A stretch of DNA of 64,000 nucleotides. Origin: Pseudolactococcus insecticola (lineage in GTDB: Bacteria; Bacillota; Bacilli; Lactobacillales; Streptococcaceae). Location: NCBI RefSeq assembly GCF_011170065.1, contig NZ_BLLH01000008.1, positions 1 to 64,000 on the forward strand, in the 5' to 3' direction. Below are positions 7,395 to 18,804 of the stretch, piece after piece. The notes beneath the pieces are model-generated. The model saw only the letters and a program-made list of their open reading frames with translations, made no database searches and was not told the origin of the DNA. Every line of letters starts with the position of its first letter. Within the stretch, counting starts at the first letter, position 1. Made by a program: the position numbers and the translations under genes.

Positions 7395-8432
7395 ATGGCA
7401 GTTACAGCAGCTCAAGTAAAAGAATTGCGTGAAAAAACTGGTGCAGGGATCATGGATGCCAAAAAAGCACTTGTTGAAGTTGATGGAGACATGGAAAAAG
7501 CAATTGACTTGCTCCGTGAAAAAGGTATCGCAAAAGCAGCTAAGAAAGCTGACCGTGTTGCGGCAGAAGGTCTGACAGGTGTCTACGTTGATGGCAATGT
7601 TGCTGCAATCGTTGAAATCAACTCAGAAACTGACTTTGTTGCTAAAAACGACCAATTCGTTACTTTGGTTAATGAAACAGCAGAATTGATTGCTAAAAAC
7701 AAACCAGCTAACAACGAAGAAGCGCTTGCAATCAAAACAGTAGCAGGCAAAACTTTGGAAGAAGCTTATGTCGAAGCAACATCAACAATCGGCGAAAAAA
7801 TCGCTTTCCGTCGTTTTGTATTGGTTGAAAAAACAGATGCACAAAACTTTGGCGCCTACCAACATAATGGCGGACGCATCGGAGTTGTAACAGTTATCGA
7901 AGGTGGCGATGAAGCTCTTCCTAAAGCAGTTGCCATGCACGTTGCAGCGATGAGCCCTAGCGTTTTATCCGCTGAAGAACTTGATCATGACTTTGTTGTA
8001 AGCGAAACAACAGCATTGATCTCACGTATCGAAATCGAAAACGAAGACCGCAAACGTACTGGTAAAGCATTCTTGCACGTACCAGAATTTGGTTCAGCTT
8101 CACAATTGACGGATGACGTTTTGGCGAAAGTTGAAGCTGAGTTCAAAGAAGAACTTAAAGCTGAAGGTAAACCTGAAAAAATCTGGGATAAAATCTTGCC
8201 AGGTAAAATGGCAAAATTCATCGTTGATAACACACAAATCGACCAAGAAAATGCCCTTTTGTCACAACTTTACGTGATGGACGATAGCAAAACAGTCGAA
8301 AAATTCCTCGAATCTAAATCAGCTAAAGCGATTACATTTGCTCGTTTTGAAGTTGGCGAAGGAATCGAAAAAGCAGCTAATAACTTTGAAGCTGAAGTTC
8401 AAGCGACAATGGCTGCCGCACTTGAAAAATAA
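7395..8432 (+). CDS. tsf: Elongation factor Ts
   Basis: EF-Ts is the guanine nucleotide exchange factor that releases GDP from EF-Tu. The 345-residue protein begins with the UBA-like domain ([19 protein letters not shown]) and contains the ETDFVAKN core motif near residue 80 that contacts EF-Tu. At 345 residues it is longer than the roughly 280-290 of E. coli and Bacillus, in line with the longer EF-Ts of the Streptococcaceae. AAGGAG precedes the ATG. Confidence 0.97.
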   Translation: MAVTAAQVKELREKTGAGIMDAKKALVEVDGDMEKAIDLLREKGIAKAAKKADRVAAEGLTGVYVDGNVAAIVEINSETDFVAKNDQFVTLVNETAELIAKNKPANNEEALAIKTVAGKTLEEAYVEATSTIGEKIAFRRFVLVEKTDAQNFGAYQHNGGRIGVVTVIEGGDEALPKAVAMHVAAMSPSVLSAEELDHDFVVSETTALISRIEIENEDRKRTGKAFLHVPEFGSASQLTDDVLAKVEAEFKEELKAEGKPEKIWDKILPGKMAKFIVDNTQIDQENALLSQLYVMDDSKTVEKFLESKSAKAITFARFEVGEGIEKAANNFEAEVQATMAAALEK

Positions 8433-8451
8433 TTAGCAGGAAAAATGCGAT

Positions 8452-8488
8452 AAAATACACTGAAATACAACTTTCGGTGTATTTTTTT
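8452..8488 (+). terminator. Intrinsic terminator after tsf
   Basis: AAAATACACTGAAA pairs with TTTCGGTGTATTTT and is followed by a T run. Confidence 0.88.
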
Positions 8489-8497
8489 GTCTAAATA

Positions 8498-8506
8498 TGG
8501 TATAAT
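8498..8506 (+). promoter_or_regulatory. Extended -10 promoter of ezrA
   Basis: TGGTATAAT is a complete extended -10 element; no clear -35. The leader is about 65 nt and includes the palindrome GAATTTATAAATTC (8515-8528). Confidence 0.6.
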
Positions 8507-8577
8507 GAAACACGGAATTTATAAATTCGTAGACTAGATTTTAATGAAAAACAGACCCGTGATGGAGAGAAAAAAGA

Positions 8578-10308
8578 ATGCCTAAAAGTATCATAATCGC
8601 CATAGTAGTGCTAGTTGCAGTCGTTGTCATTTTTTATGTTGTGACAATGTTGCTGCGCAAAAGAACTGAAGACAGAATTATTGCACTTGAAGAGCGAAAA
8701 GAAGACTTATTTGATTTACCTGTGCAAGATGAGATTGACAATGTCAAAAAATTGCACCTGGTTGGTCAAAGTCAAACACTTTTTCGTGAATGGAATCAAA
8801 AATGGATTGACTTATCGTCAAATTCATTTGCTGACTTGGAAAATCATATTTTCGAAGCTGAACAGCTTAATGATTCCTTTAGATTCGTTCGGGCACGTGC
8901 GTCTGTAGATGCGTCAGAAGGTCAAATTGAGCTGATGGAAGATGATGTTCAAGCCATTCGTGACGGAATCGCTGATCTGACGAAGCAAGAAACAATCAAT
9001 TCGTCGAAAATTCAAGATTCTCTTGACTTGTATGATGCACTTCGCGCGGAAATTACGGATAATGCTGACAAATACGGCGCAGCGATTGGAGAGCTTGAAA
9101 CACAGTTGGATAACATCGAAACTGAGTTCAATCAATTTGTGCAGCTTAACTCGACGGGGGATCCGATTGAGGCATCAGAAGTGCTTGAAACAGCCGAAGA
9201 GCATACAATTGCGCTTGGTGCGATTGCTGAACGTATCCCGAGTGTTGTGGTTGAGTTGACTGAAACGTATCCTAAACAGATTGATGAGATTGAGCAAGGC
9301 TATCAAGAGTTCTTGGCGCAAGACTTCAAACTACCTGAGTCTGCTCAGGTTGAAGAACGCTTGCAAGAGGTTCGTGATAACCTGAAACAATCATCAGTCT
9401 TTATCGAAAACTTCGAGCTTGACCGCGCTGATGCGCAGCTTGAACAGATCCAGCTCAATCTTGATAGTTTGTACGAGATTTTTGAAAATGAATACAAAGC
9501 ACGTCGTGACGTCGCAAAAAATTCAGGTATTATCAAAGATTACATCGAACACACACGTGGGAATAATAAAAATCTCCTGTTGGAAATCGATCATGTCTCT
9601 CAGGCTTATGTGCTGACAGGAAATGAAATGGGCACAGTTCGTAATTATCAAGAACAGCTTGAGCAGCTTGATGCAGGTTCTAAAGAATTACTGGAAGTAA
9701 TCCAAGAAAATGCGCAGCCATATAGTTTGTTAGGAAAAGAAGTTGACACGATCATCAGTACTTTGGATGATATTGAAAAAAATCAACTGAAAATTTCAAT
9801 GGATTTGCAAGATTTACGCAAACAAGAAAAAGTGGCACAGGATGCTGCAGATACCTTTGATCGAGAGATTCGGATTATCAAACGCTTTGTGGATAAACGC
9901 AATCTCCCAGGCTTACCACAAGCCTATCTGGACAAGTTTTTTGCAACGTCAGAACGCGTTCAATCCCTGTACAAAGAGCTCAATAAAGTGAAAATCAACA
10001 TTGACGGCGTCAATCACTTGGTCGATGTGACCACAGAAGATATGGCAAATCTCAAAGATGCAACGGATGATCTTGTCGACAAGGCAAGAGTGGCAGAAGA
10101 TTTGATGCAATACGCCAACCGATACAAAACAACAAATGAAGCGATTGCTAAAAGTATTGCGCGCGCTTATCAGTTATTTGAGCGTGACCGCAATTATGCA
10201 GGTTCATATGACGAAATTTCACAAGCACTTGAAGCAGTTGAGCCTGGTGCGACAGAGCGCATTGCAAACGTCTATCATACAACTAAAATGATCCCAGATT
10301 ACCGTTGA
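8578..10308 (+). CDS. ezrA: Septation ring formation regulator EzrA
   Basis: EzrA is a membrane-anchored regulator of FtsZ assembly that links the Z ring to peptidoglycan synthesis at the septum. The 576-residue protein has one N-terminal membrane helix (about residues 5-25, Nout/Cin) followed by a cytoplasmic, almost wholly helical region of spectrin-like coiled coils. Length and composition fit the family. It is monocistronic, with an extended -10 promoter and a terminator. The ATG follows GGAG at 8565. Confidence 0.93.
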   Translation: MPKSIIIAIVVLVAVVVIFYVVTMLLRKRTEDRIIALEERKEDLFDLPVQDEIDNVKKLHLVGQSQTLFREWNQKWIDLSSNSFADLENHIFEAEQLNDSFRFVRARASVDASEGQIELMEDDVQAIRDGIADLTKQETINSSKIQDSLDLYDALRAEITDNADKYGAAIGELETQLDNIETEFNQFVQLNSTGDPIEASEVLETAEEHTIALGAIAERIPSVVVELTETYPKQIDEIEQGYQEFLAQDFKLPESAQVEERLQEVRDNLKQSSVFIENFELDRADAQLEQIQLNLDSLYEIFENEYKARRDVAKNSGIIKDYIEHTRGNNKNLLLEIDHVSQAYVLTGNEMGTVRNYQEQLEQLDAGSKELLEVIQENAQPYSLLGKEVDTIISTLDDIEKNQLKISMDLQDLRKQEKVAQDAADTFDREIRIIKRFVDKRNLPGLPQAYLDKFFATSERVQSLYKELNKVKINIDGVNHLVDVTTEDMANLKDATDDLVDKARVAEDLMQYANRYKTTNEAIAKSIARAYQLFERDRNYAGSYDEISQALEAVEPGATERIANVYHTTKMIPDYR

Positions 10309-10333
10309 GTTGGTAGCAGATAAGGCTTAAAAA

Positions 10334-10368
10334 GGAAAGCTCGCTAGCAATAACGAGCTTTCTTTTTT
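10334..10368 (+). terminator. Intrinsic terminator after ezrA
   Basis: GAAAGCTCG pairs with CGAGCTTTC around a 10-base loop, followed by six T. Confidence 0.9.
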
Positions 10369-10392
10369 CGCAAAACTAGACTAGGAGATCAT

Positions 10393-10983
10393 GTGGCAAA
10401 AGACTTCAAAGAACAGAGTTTAACAGAAAAAGTCAATATTTTACGAGCTGGCGTTTTGGGTGCCAATGACGGTATTATCTCTGTTGCAGGTGTCGTCATC
10501 GGCGTTGCGACAGCGACAGATAAGATTTGGGTGATCTTACTGTCAGGAGTATCTGCTGTGCTAGCAGGGGCGTTTTCGATGGCGGGTGGGGAGTACGTGT
10601 CGGTCAGCACACAGCGAGACGCAGAGATTGCGGTCGTTGAACGTGAAAAGCGTGACACGACCTTAACCGGTACAGACTTTACAGACTATATTCGCAACAA
10701 GTATAATGTTGAAATTGGTAACTATACAAATCCGTGGCATGCGGCATTTTCAAGCTTTTTCTCGTTTACAATCGGCGCCTTATTTCCGATGTTGTCTGTC
10801 CTGCTTTTTCCAAGCAATATTCGGGTTATCGCAACGGTTTTAGTCGTGGTGTTAGCATTACTCATCACAGGATTTACAAGTGCACAGTTAGGCGATTCGC
10901 CAAAGCGTCCAGCAGTGATCAGAAATATTACTGTCGGGTGCTTGACCATGCTTGTGACTTTTGTGATTGGTAAAGCATTTTAA
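10393..10983 (+). CDS. VIT1/CCC1-family divalent metal (Fe/Mn) transporter
   Basis: This 196-residue membrane protein belongs to the VIT1/CCC1 family, which moves Fe2+ or Mn2+ out of the cytoplasm. The first helix carries the family signature LGANDGIISVAGVVIGV and the second SAVLAGAFSMAGGEYVSVSTQ. Three more helices follow, giving about five in total. It is slightly shorter than many family members (about 230). The start is GTG at 10393, with AGGAG at 10383-10387; an ATG two bases upstream is out of frame. No promoter is evident, so it may depend on ezrA readthrough. Confidence 0.85.
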   Translation: MAKDFKEQSLTEKVNILRAGVLGANDGIISVAGVVIGVATATDKIWVILLSGVSAVLAGAFSMAGGEYVSVSTQRDAEIAVVEREKRDTTLTGTDFTDYIRNKYNVEIGNYTNPWHAAFSSFFSFTIGALFPMLSVLLFPSNIRVIATVLVVVLALLITGFTSAQLGDSPKRPAVIRNITVGCLTMLVTFVIGKAF

Positions 10984-11006
10984 CTGAACCACATTAAAAA
11001 AATATA

Positions 11007-11015
11007 TGATATAAT
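11007..11015 (+). promoter_or_regulatory. Extended -10 promoter of the rml operon
   Basis: TGATATAAT lies 44 bases upstream of rmlA. It probably drives rmlA-rmlC-rmlD-rmlB as one transcript ending at the terminator 14554-14581. Confidence 0.65.
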
Positions 11016-11058
11016 TGAGTTAAATGATGTTAATTTAGAATAAGAAAAGAGGCTTTTC

Positions 11059-11931
11059 ATGACAAAAGGTATCATTTTAGCAGGCGGTTCAGGGACGCGC
11101 CTTTATCCTTTAACACGTGCGGCATCTAAGCAATTGATGCCGATTTACGATAAACCGATGATTTATTATCCGCTATCAACTTTGATGCTTGCAGGGATTA
11201 AAGATATTTTGATTATTTCGACACCGACAGATTTGCCGCGGTTTGAAGAACTTTTGGGCGATGGCAGTGAGTTTGGTATCTCACTTAGCTATGCTGAGCA
11301 GCCGAGTCCTGATGGCTTGGCGCAGGCATTTATCATTGGCGCTGACTTTATCGGTAATGACAATGTTGCCTTGATTTTGGGCGACAACATCTACTATGGA
11401 CCTGGTATGTCTAGTATGCTCGGCCGTGCTGCTGCTAAAAAAAATGGCGCGACTGTTTTTGGCTACCAAGTCAAGGATCCAGAACGTTTTGGTGTCGTTG
11501 AATTTGACCGCGACATGCGGGCGATTTCTGTTGAAGAAAAACCAGCGCATCCAAAATCCAACTATGCGATTACTGGGCTATATTTCTATGACAATGACGT
11601 TGTTGAGATTGCCAAAAACATTAAACCATCACCACGAGGTGAGCTTGAAATCACTGACGTCAACGCTGCATACTTGAGACGTGGCGACTTAGAGGTTGAA
11701 CTCATGGGGCGTGGATTTGCCTGGCTTGATACAGGGACTCATGAATCGCTTTTAGAAGCGGCGCAATACATAGAGACTGTTCAACGCATGCAAAACGTGC
11801 AAGTAGCAAATCTCGAAGAAATTGCTTATCGTATGGGCTATATCACACGTGAGCAAGTCATCGAACTTGCACAACCCCTTAAGAAAAATGAATACGGGCA
11901 ATACTTACTGAGACTTGTGGAGGCTGACTAA
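11059..11931 (+). CDS. rmlA: Glucose-1-phosphate thymidylyltransferase RmlA
   Basis: RmlA makes dTDP-glucose from glucose-1-phosphate and dTTP, the first committed step of dTDP-L-rhamnose synthesis. The 290-residue protein has the nucleotidyltransferase signature [16 protein letters not shown] at the N terminus and the conserved [14 protein letters not shown] and [11 protein letters not shown] segments. Only two bases separate it from rmlC. The four rml genes feed the rhamnosyltransferases encoded immediately downstream. Confidence 0.97.
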   Translation: MTKGIILAGGSGTRLYPLTRAASKQLMPIYDKPMIYYPLSTLMLAGIKDILIISTPTDLPRFEELLGDGSEFGISLSYAEQPSPDGLAQAFIIGADFIGNDNVALILGDNIYYGPGMSSMLGRAAAKKNGATVFGYQVKDPERFGVVEFDRDMRAISVEEKPAHPKSNYAITGLYFYDNDVVEIAKNIKPSPRGELEITDVNAAYLRRGDLEVELMGRGFAWLDTGTHESLLEAAQYIETVQRMQNVQVANLEEIAYRMGYITREQVIELAQPLKKNEYGQYLLRLVEAD

Positions 11932-11933
11932 TC

Positions 11934-12527
11934 ATGACAGACAATTTTTTTGAAAAGAAATTAGCGGTGCGAGAAATTGCTGATATTCCTGGTATGCTTG
12001 AGTTTGACATTCCAGTTCATGGCGACAATCGTGGTTGGTTTAAGGAAAATTTTCAAAAGGAAAAAATGGTACCGCTGGGCTTTCCAGAAAGTTTTTTTGC
12101 TGAAGATAAACTTCAAAACAATGTCTCATTTTCACGTCAGAACGTCTTGCGTGGCTTGCATGCTGAACCATGGGACAAATACATCTCCGTTGCTGACAAC
12201 GGCAGTGTACTAGGTGCTTGGGTCGATTTGCGTGAAGGCGATAGCTTTGGTAATGTCTACCAAACAGTGATTGATGCAAGTAAAGGTATTTTCGTGCCGC
12301 GCGGTGTCGCAAATGGCTTTCAAGTACTGTCTGATTTTGTTTCCTACAGCTACCTTGTCAATGACTACTGGGCGCTTGAACTCAAACCTAAGTATGCCTT
12401 TGTCAACTATGCAGATCCTGCACTTGGTATCAAATGGGAAGACGTCGCAAATGCGGAAGTGAGTGACGCGGACAAACATCACCCGCTACTTGTAGATGTG
12501 ACAGCACTCAGAAAGGAAGACTTGTAA
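11934..12527 (+). CDS. rmlC: dTDP-4-dehydrorhamnose 3,5-epimerase RmlC
   Basis: RmlC epimerises C3 and C5 of dTDP-4-keto-6-deoxyglucose. The 197-residue cupin-type protein has the HGDNRGWFKENF motif near residue 30, the LRGLH motif with its catalytic histidine near residue 73, and the AWVDLREGDSFG segment. It lies in the rml operon with 1-2 base gaps on both sides, indicating tight coupling. Confidence 0.95.
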   Translation: MTDNFFEKKLAVREIADIPGMLEFDIPVHGDNRGWFKENFQKEKMVPLGFPESFFAEDKLQNNVSFSRQNVLRGLHAEPWDKYISVADNGSVLGAWVDLREGDSFGNVYQTVIDASKGIFVPRGVANGFQVLSDFVSYSYLVNDYWALELKPKYAFVNYADPALGIKWEDVANAEVSDADKHHPLLVDVTALRKEDL

Positions 12528-12528
12528 G

Positions 12529-13479
12529 ATGACAAATTATCTTGAAAAGCCGCTGATTATCGGTGGTGGTCAGCTGGGGCAAGGGTTCAAAGAAAAATAT
12601 CCGCAAGCTGATTTGCTCGACTTTCCAGACATTGATCTGTCATCAAAAGCAAGTTTGGAAAAAATCGCTTTTAGCGATTACACAGTCATCTTAAACTCGG
12701 CAGCATGGACGCAAGTTGATGCTGCTGAAAATCCAGACTTGTACGAAAAAGTCAAAGCAATCAACGCAACTGGCGTAGCCTACTTGGCTGAGTTTGCAAA
12801 AATAAACCATATCCCGCTCGTGCACATCTCGTCAGACTATGTTTTTGATGGCGCTCAAAAAAATCACAAAGAAACTGAAAGTTTCTCAGCATTATCCGTT
12901 TATGGTGAAACAAAAGCCTTAGGCGACGCTGCGATTTTAGAAAATGCGCCAGATAAATGGTTCATCCTGCGCTCAAGCTGGGTCATCGGAAAAGGTGTTT
13001 CAGGCGCACAGGGTAAGGGTACGAACTTTGTCAAAATCATGGCAAACTTGGCTTTAAAAGGCGTCAAGCCAAGTGTGGCAAGCGATCAATATGGTCGTCA
13101 GACCTACGTGGATGAGATGGTCAGAGCGGTTGACTTCCTTCTGACGAGAGATGCTGAAAATGGCGTCTACAACCTGACTAACTCAGGGCAAGTCAAGAGT
13201 TTGTTTGAAATCACGCAGTACATCTTTGACAAACTCGGCAGAGATAAAGCGGACGTGACACCTGTCACAACTGATGACTACTATAAAAATCAAGGATTTG
13301 TAGCGACTGGAACAAATTACAGCCGCAAAAATGATAATGGGGAAACGGACTATATCGCCCGTCGCCCAGTCAATTCGGATTTGGATTTGTCGAAAATTCA
13401 AGCACTCGGATTTGAATCAACAGATTATCTAGTCAAAATCGACGACTACCTTGAAGAATTGAAAAAAGAATTAGCATAA
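12529..13479 (+). CDS. rmlD: dTDP-4-dehydrorhamnose reductase RmlD (sugar-nucleotide reductase)
   Basis: RmlD carries out the final NAD(P)H-dependent reduction to dTDP-L-rhamnose. The 316-residue short-chain dehydrogenase has an N-terminal dinucleotide-binding loop GGGQLG (a degenerate GxxGxxG), NSAAWTQVDAAE, ISSDYVFDG, and the catalytic YxxxK in SVYGETK near residue 125. Divergence in the loop leaves a related sugar-nucleotide reductase possible, but position between rmlC and rmlB supports RmlD. It starts one base after the rmlC stop. Confidence 0.85.
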   Translation: MTNYLEKPLIIGGGQLGQGFKEKYPQADLLDFPDIDLSSKASLEKIAFSDYTVILNSAAWTQVDAAENPDLYEKVKAINATGVAYLAEFAKINHIPLVHISSDYVFDGAQKNHKETESFSALSVYGETKALGDAAILENAPDKWFILRSSWVIGKGVSGAQGKGTNFVKIMANLALKGVKPSVASDQYGRQTYVDEMVRAVDFLLTRDAENGVYNLTNSGQVKSLFEITQYIFDKLGRDKADVTPVTTDDYYKNQGFVATGTNYSRKNDNGETDYIARRPVNSDLDLSKIQALGFESTDYLVKIDDYLEELKKELA

Positions 13480-13483
13480 GTAA

Positions 13484-14539
<1,056 letters not shown>

Positions 14540-14553
14540 GCTTTATAAACCTA

Positions 14554-14581
14554 AAAAGTTTGCTTGTTAAGCAGGCTTTTT
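14554..14581 (+). terminator. Intrinsic terminator after rmlB
   Basis: A 12-bp stem, AAAAGTTTGCTT with AAGCAGGCTTTT and two G-T pairs, around a GTT loop. It separates the rml and rgp transcription units. Confidence 0.85.
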
Positions 14582-14613
14582 GTTTGATTTGGTAGATTAT
14601 ATCTAAGCAGAAA

Positions 14614-14642
14614 ATGACAAGTAAAAGCAAATATGCTATAAT
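14614..14642 (+). promoter_or_regulatory. Promoter of the rgp operon
   Basis: ATGACA (14614-14619), a 17-bp spacer with extended TGC, and TATAAT (14637-14642). It drives rgpA through rgpF; no other promoter or terminator interrupts the cluster. Confidence 0.8.
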
Positions 14643-14674
14643 AGTAAAGTATATCGTGAGAAAATAGGTGAAAA

Positions 14675-15814
14675 ATGCAACACGTATTTATTATCGGCTC
14701 GCGCGGCCTACCTGCTAAATACGGCGGGTTTGAGACATTTGTCGAAGCGCTCGTTAGCCACCAACAAACAGATCAAATTAAATACCATGTTGCCAATCTC
14801 TCAGAAACGGTGACAGGAAGTCATTTTGAGTACAAAGCGGCGGACGTTTTCAATATCAAGGCAAGGCATTTTGGTGCAGCAAACGTCATTTTTTATGACC
14901 GTGATGCCATCAATTACTGCCTTGACTATATCAAAGAAAATCAAATCAAGAAGCCTATTTTCTATATTTTAGGCAACACACTGGGTGCTTTCATCGTACG
15001 ATATGCGAGAAAAATCCATAAAATTGGCGGAAAACTCTACGTTAATCCTGACGGATTAGAGTGGAAACGTAGCAAATGGATCAAACCAATCCAAAGCTAC
15101 CTCAAATATTCTGAAAAGAAAATGGCGCAGACAGCAGATCTCATCATTTCAGATAATCAAGGCATTGAAGATTATCTGAAAAACGAATATAAAGCTGTGA
15201 CATCAACGGTTATTGCCTATGGGACAAACCCCGTTGTTGCAGGTAGTCTTGATATGAGATGGTTTGATGATAATGGCGTTGTGCCCAACGACTATTATCT
15301 AGTTGTTGGGCGTTTCGTGCCAGAAAATAACTATGAGACCATCATCCGTGAGTTTATGAAGTCAAAGACTAAGCGGGATTTAGTGATTATCACGAACAAT
15401 GCTGGCAGTAGCTACTTTAACAAACTCATGGCGCTGACGCATTTTGAACAAGATAAGCGTATCAAATTTGTTGGCACGGTCTATGACAACGATCAGCTGA
15501 CCACGATTCGGGAGCATGCCTTTGCTTATATCCATGGCCACGCCGTTGGTGGCACCAATCCGGGCTTGCTTGAGGCCATGGTGGCAACACAACTTAATCT
15601 CGTTTTTGACGTGAGTTTTAACCGAAATGTTGCACAGGATTCAGCGATTTACTGGACACTTGAGAATCTCTCAGAAAAGCTCGCAGTAGCTGAGCAGTTG
15701 CCAGCTTCTGAGGTGCATGACTTATCAAAAAAAGCCAGACAGATTATCGTTGAAAAGTACACATGGGAACACGTTGTCGACCAGTATGAAAGATTATTTT
15801 TGAATGAAAGTTAA
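14675..15814 (+). CDS. rgpA: Rhamnosyltransferase RgpA (GT4, DUF1972 type)
   Basis: RgpA is the cytoplasmic enzyme that adds the first rhamnose to the GlcNAc-lipid primer of rhamnose-glucose or rhamnan wall polysaccharides. The 379-residue protein opens with GSRGLPAKYGGFETFVE, the hallmark of the DUF1972/Cps2T-like GT4 family, and has the C-terminal GT4 donor site with GGTNPGLLEAM near residue 290. It heads the rgp operon; its 3' end overlaps rgpB by 11 bases. Acceptor specificity is inferred from the family. Confidence 0.9.
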   Translation: MQHVFIIGSRGLPAKYGGFETFVEALVSHQQTDQIKYHVANLSETVTGSHFEYKAADVFNIKARHFGAANVIFYDRDAINYCLDYIKENQIKKPIFYILGNTLGAFIVRYARKIHKIGGKLYVNPDGLEWKRSKWIKPIQSYLKYSEKKMAQTADLIISDNQGIEDYLKNEYKAVTSTVIAYGTNPVVAGSLDMRWFDDNGVVPNDYYLVVGRFVPENNYETIIREFMKSKTKRDLVIITNNAGSSYFNKLMALTHFEQDKRIKFVGTVYDNDQLTTIREHAFAYIHGHAVGGTNPGLLEAMVATQLNLVFDVSFNRNVAQDSAIYWTLENLSEKLAVAEQLPASEVHDLSKKARQIIVEKYTWEHVVDQYERLFLNES

Positions 15815-16742
15815 TATTCTAATGTCGACTTTCAATGGTGCGCGTTTTTTAGCTGAGCAGATTGAAAGCATCCAAAAACAGACGTTTGGTGACTGGCAAC
15901 TATTGATTCGAGATGACGGCTCAAGCGATGAAACACTTGATATCATCGCAAAGTTCGCTAGAGATGATAAGAGGATACGGCTAGTAAACCCTAATGCTGC
16001 GTCGCGTGAAAATCTTGGTGTGATCAAAAGTTTTTACACGCTTGTCAAGCTTGAACGAGCTGATTATTATTTTTTCAGTGATCAAGATGATGTGTGGCTC
16101 TCTGATAAGCTTGAAACCATGCTGTCAGAAGCGCAAAAACATGATCAGAAAACGCCACTCATGCTATACATGGATCTGACGGTTGTTGATCAGAACTTAA
16201 ACGTCATCACGCCTTCGATGATACGCACGCAAAGTCATCATGCCAATACAACCCTTCTTGCGGAATTAACTGAAAATACAGTCACAGGTGGCGTTTCGGT
16301 GATTAACCACGCCCTTGCAAGCAAATGGCTAAGCGCTGATAATATCATCATGCACGATTGGTATCTCGCCCTACTTGCTACAGCAACAGGCAAGCTGATC
16401 TATATTGATCAACCAGGCGAGCTGTACCGTCAGCATGATCGTAATGTTTTGGGGGCTCGGACGCTTCGTAAGCGATTAAGTAAGTGGCTAAATCCGCTAA
16501 ATGCAGTGAATAGTTACTGGTTGTTGATTACAAAAAGTCAAAAACAAGCAGAAAATCTGTTAAATCTGCCGTCACTTTCGGAAGAAAACCGAGAACTGAC
16601 AGAGAAGTACACAGGACTGATGAACCAGACTTTTTCAAATCGGGTAAGGTATCTTAGAGATTATCAGTTCAAAAAAAATAGAAAATGCCACACATTTGTC
16701 TTTAGGACACTCGTCGTGACTAAGTTAGGATATAAAAAATAA
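15804..16742 (+). CDS. rgpB: Rhamnosyltransferase RgpB (GT2)
   Basis: This 312-residue family-2 glycosyltransferase begins with MSTFNGARFLAEQIESI and has the donor-binding DDGSSDET near residue 40 and the SDQDDVW metal-binding motif near residue 95. RgpB extends the rhamnan backbone on the cytoplasmic face. It starts inside the 3' end of rgpA and overlaps rgpC by one base (TAATG), so translation is coupled. The start is ATG 15804, without a strong Shine-Dalgarno, consistent with coupling. Confidence 0.9.
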   Translation: MKVNILMSTFNGARFLAEQIESIQKQTFGDWQLLIRDDGSSDETLDIIAKFARDDKRIRLVNPNAASRENLGVIKSFYTLVKLERADYYFFSDQDDVWLSDKLETMLSEAQKHDQKTPLMLYMDLTVVDQNLNVITPSMIRTQSHHANTTLLAELTENTVTGGVSVINHALASKWLSADNIIMHDWYLALLATATGKLIYIDQPGELYRQHDRNVLGARTLRKRLSKWLNPLNAVNSYWLLITKSQKQAENLLNLPSLSEENRELTEKYTGLMNQTFSNRVRYLRDYQFKKNRKCHTFVFRTLVVTKLGYKK

Positions 16743-17530
16743 TGAGTTCAAAAAACTGGATATTATTGAAAGAGTTGGTCAAAACAGATTTCAAACTGCG
16801 TTACCAAGGTAGTTTTATCGGGCATTTGTGGTCAATCCTAAAGCCCTTAATGCTATTTACAGTTATGTATGTCGTTTTCATTCACTTTTTGAAATTTGGT
16901 GCAGGTATTCCACATTTCGCTGTTGCATTGCTTTTAGGGATGGTAATCTGGAACTTTTTTGCTGAAACAACATCAATGGGGCTAACGTCCATTGTGACGC
17001 GTGGTGATTTACTACGCAAACTCAGTTTTCCAAAAGAAATCATTGTTCTGTCTGTGGCAGTCAGTGCCTTCATCAACTTTTTGATTAACTTAGTAGTTGT
17101 ACTGATGTTTTCAATCATAAATGGTGTTGATATTTCGAAATATGCAGTGATTGCACCATTGTATATCATTCCTTTGTTTGCCTTCTCGCTTGGCATAGCA
17201 TTTATTTTGGCGACAATGTTTGTCTATTTTAGAGACATCGCACCAGTGTGGGAAGTTGTGATGCAGGCGGGAATGTACGGAACACCAATCATTTATCCGC
17301 TTTCAATGATTTCTAATACAAAAGTGCTCTCAGTTATGCTGCTAAATCCTCTGGCGACAATCATCCAAGATTTACGGCATATCCTGATAAGCCCAACCAA
17401 TCAAACAATTACAGAATTTGTTAACCACAAATGGATTGTTGCAATTCCGTATGTTTTACCTTTTGTTATCTTATATGTTGGCTATAGCATCTTTAAAAAA
17501 CATGCCGAAAAATTTGCGGAGATTATATAA
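16742..17530 (+). CDS. rgpC: Polysaccharide ABC transporter permease RgpC (Wzm type)
   Basis: This 262-residue permease has six predicted membrane helices and the ABC-2 polysaccharide exporter signature LVKTDFKLRYQGSFIGHLWS near the N terminus. With RgpD it flips the finished, lipid-linked rhamnan across the membrane. It overlaps both neighbours by one base. Confidence 0.93.
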   Translation: MSSKNWILLKELVKTDFKLRYQGSFIGHLWSILKPLMLFTVMYVVFIHFLKFGAGIPHFAVALLLGMVIWNFFAETTSMGLTSIVTRGDLLRKLSFPKEIIVLSVAVSAFINFLINLVVVLMFSIINGVDISKYAVIAPLYIIPLFAFSLGIAFILATMFVYFRDIAPVWEVVMQAGMYGTPIIYPLSMISNTKVLSVMLLNPLATIIQDLRHILISPTNQTITEFVNHKWIVAIPYVLPFVILYVGYSIFKKHAEKFAEII

Positions 17531-18771
17531 TGACTGAAATAAACGAAACAAAAAAAGAAATAGCCGTTAAAGTTACTCATGTTCAAAAATCATTTAAACT
17601 ACCTACGGAAGCGACAACTAGCTTGCGTAATACGCTAGTCAATCGTTTTCGTGGGATCAAAGGCTTCCGCGAACAAGAAGTGCTAAAAGATATTAGTTTT
17701 GAAGTCGAAAAAGGTGATTTCTTTGGTATTGTCGGGCGTAATGGTAGCGGTAAATCAACTTTACTAAAAATCATATCTCAGATTTATGTACCAGAAAAAG
17801 GAGCAGTAGACATCAATGGGCGTCTGGTTTCTTTCATAGAGTTGGGAGTTGGTTTTAATCCGGAGTTGACGGGGCATGAAAATGTTTACCTAAATGGTGC
17901 CATGCTAGGTTTTTCAACGCAAGAAATTGATGATATGTATCAAGATATCGTTGATTTTGCTGAATTGCATGAGTTTATGAACCAAAAACTCAAAAACTAT
18001 TCATCAGGTATGCAAGTTCGTCTGGCTTTTTCTGTTGCGATTCAAGCAAAATCCGATATTTTGGTGCTTGACGAGATTTTAGCAGTAGGGGATGAAGCTT
18101 TCCAACGTAAATGTAGCGAATACTTTTTACAAGCGAAAAAAGAAGGTAAGACGATCATCCTAGTCACGCACGACATGGGATCGGTCCGTAAATTCTGTAA
18201 CAAAGCCATCATGATCAAAAATGGTGAAATCGTTGCAAGTGGCGATCCGTCAGAAGTGGCCGGCGTCTATACAAGCGCTAACTTTGAAAAACTTGATCCA
18301 ACAGAAGAAGATAACGAAGAAACGTCAAAATATAAAAGTGGTTGTAATGAAAAAGTACCCATGTTTGAGTTAGAACTTTTGTCTAAAGAAGTTCTGACGT
18401 CATCAGATGAGTTATCTTTCAAGATTACATACGACATCAAAGAAGCTATTCCAAGTGGCGTCGGTTTCTCAATCGTTGATACCTCAAGTGGTGGAGGGCT
18501 CTCAATCATTGATGATGGCTGTGTCAGACAAGAAATCTTCACACCCTGGACAAACGAAGCAACAGTTGTAGAGAAAGTTTACACATTACCACTCAAATCC
18601 TTCAATAATCGGGATTTTAAAATCTTGGCAACTGTCTTTACCGGTAGCAACATGAAGGGCGACTATCAACCAATTGCCTTTGTTGGGATGGATAGAGGCC
18701 TAAACTTCTTTCTCCGTGAAGATGATGGGTTATTTGGCCCTCTTTTGAGAGAACAAGGACGATTTATCTAA
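17530..18771 (+). CDS. rgpD: Polysaccharide ABC transporter ATPase RgpD (Wzt type)
   Basis: The 413-residue ATPase powers the RgpC permease. Walker A is GRNGSGKST near residue 80, the signature is YSSGMQVRLAF near 160, and Walker B is DILVLDE near 180. A C-terminal extension of about 150 residues (from about 265) is beta-rich and corresponds to the carbohydrate-recognition domain of Wzt-type exporters that senses a chain-end cap. The hinge region is acidic (EEDNEETS). Its presence suggests that the polysaccharide carries a recognised terminus. Confidence 0.92.
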   Translation: MTEINETKKEIAVKVTHVQKSFKLPTEATTSLRNTLVNRFRGIKGFREQEVLKDISFEVEKGDFFGIVGRNGSGKSTLLKIISQIYVPEKGAVDINGRLVSFIELGVGFNPELTGHENVYLNGAMLGFSTQEIDDMYQDIVDFAELHEFMNQKLKNYSSGMQVRLAFSVAIQAKSDILVLDEILAVGDEAFQRKCSEYFLQAKKEGKTIILVTHDMGSVRKFCNKAIMIKNGEIVASGDPSEVAGVYTSANFEKLDPTEEDNEETSKYKSGCNEKVPMFELELLSKEVLTSSDELSFKITYDIKEAIPSGVGFSIVDTSSGGGLSIIDDGCVRQEIFTPWTNEATVVEKVYTLPLKSFNNRDFKILATVFTGSNMKGDYQPIAFVGMDRGLNFFLREDDGLFGPLLREQGRFI

Positions 18772-18804
18772 GTTAGCGACCTAACTAGAAACGTGGCGAT
18801 TGTT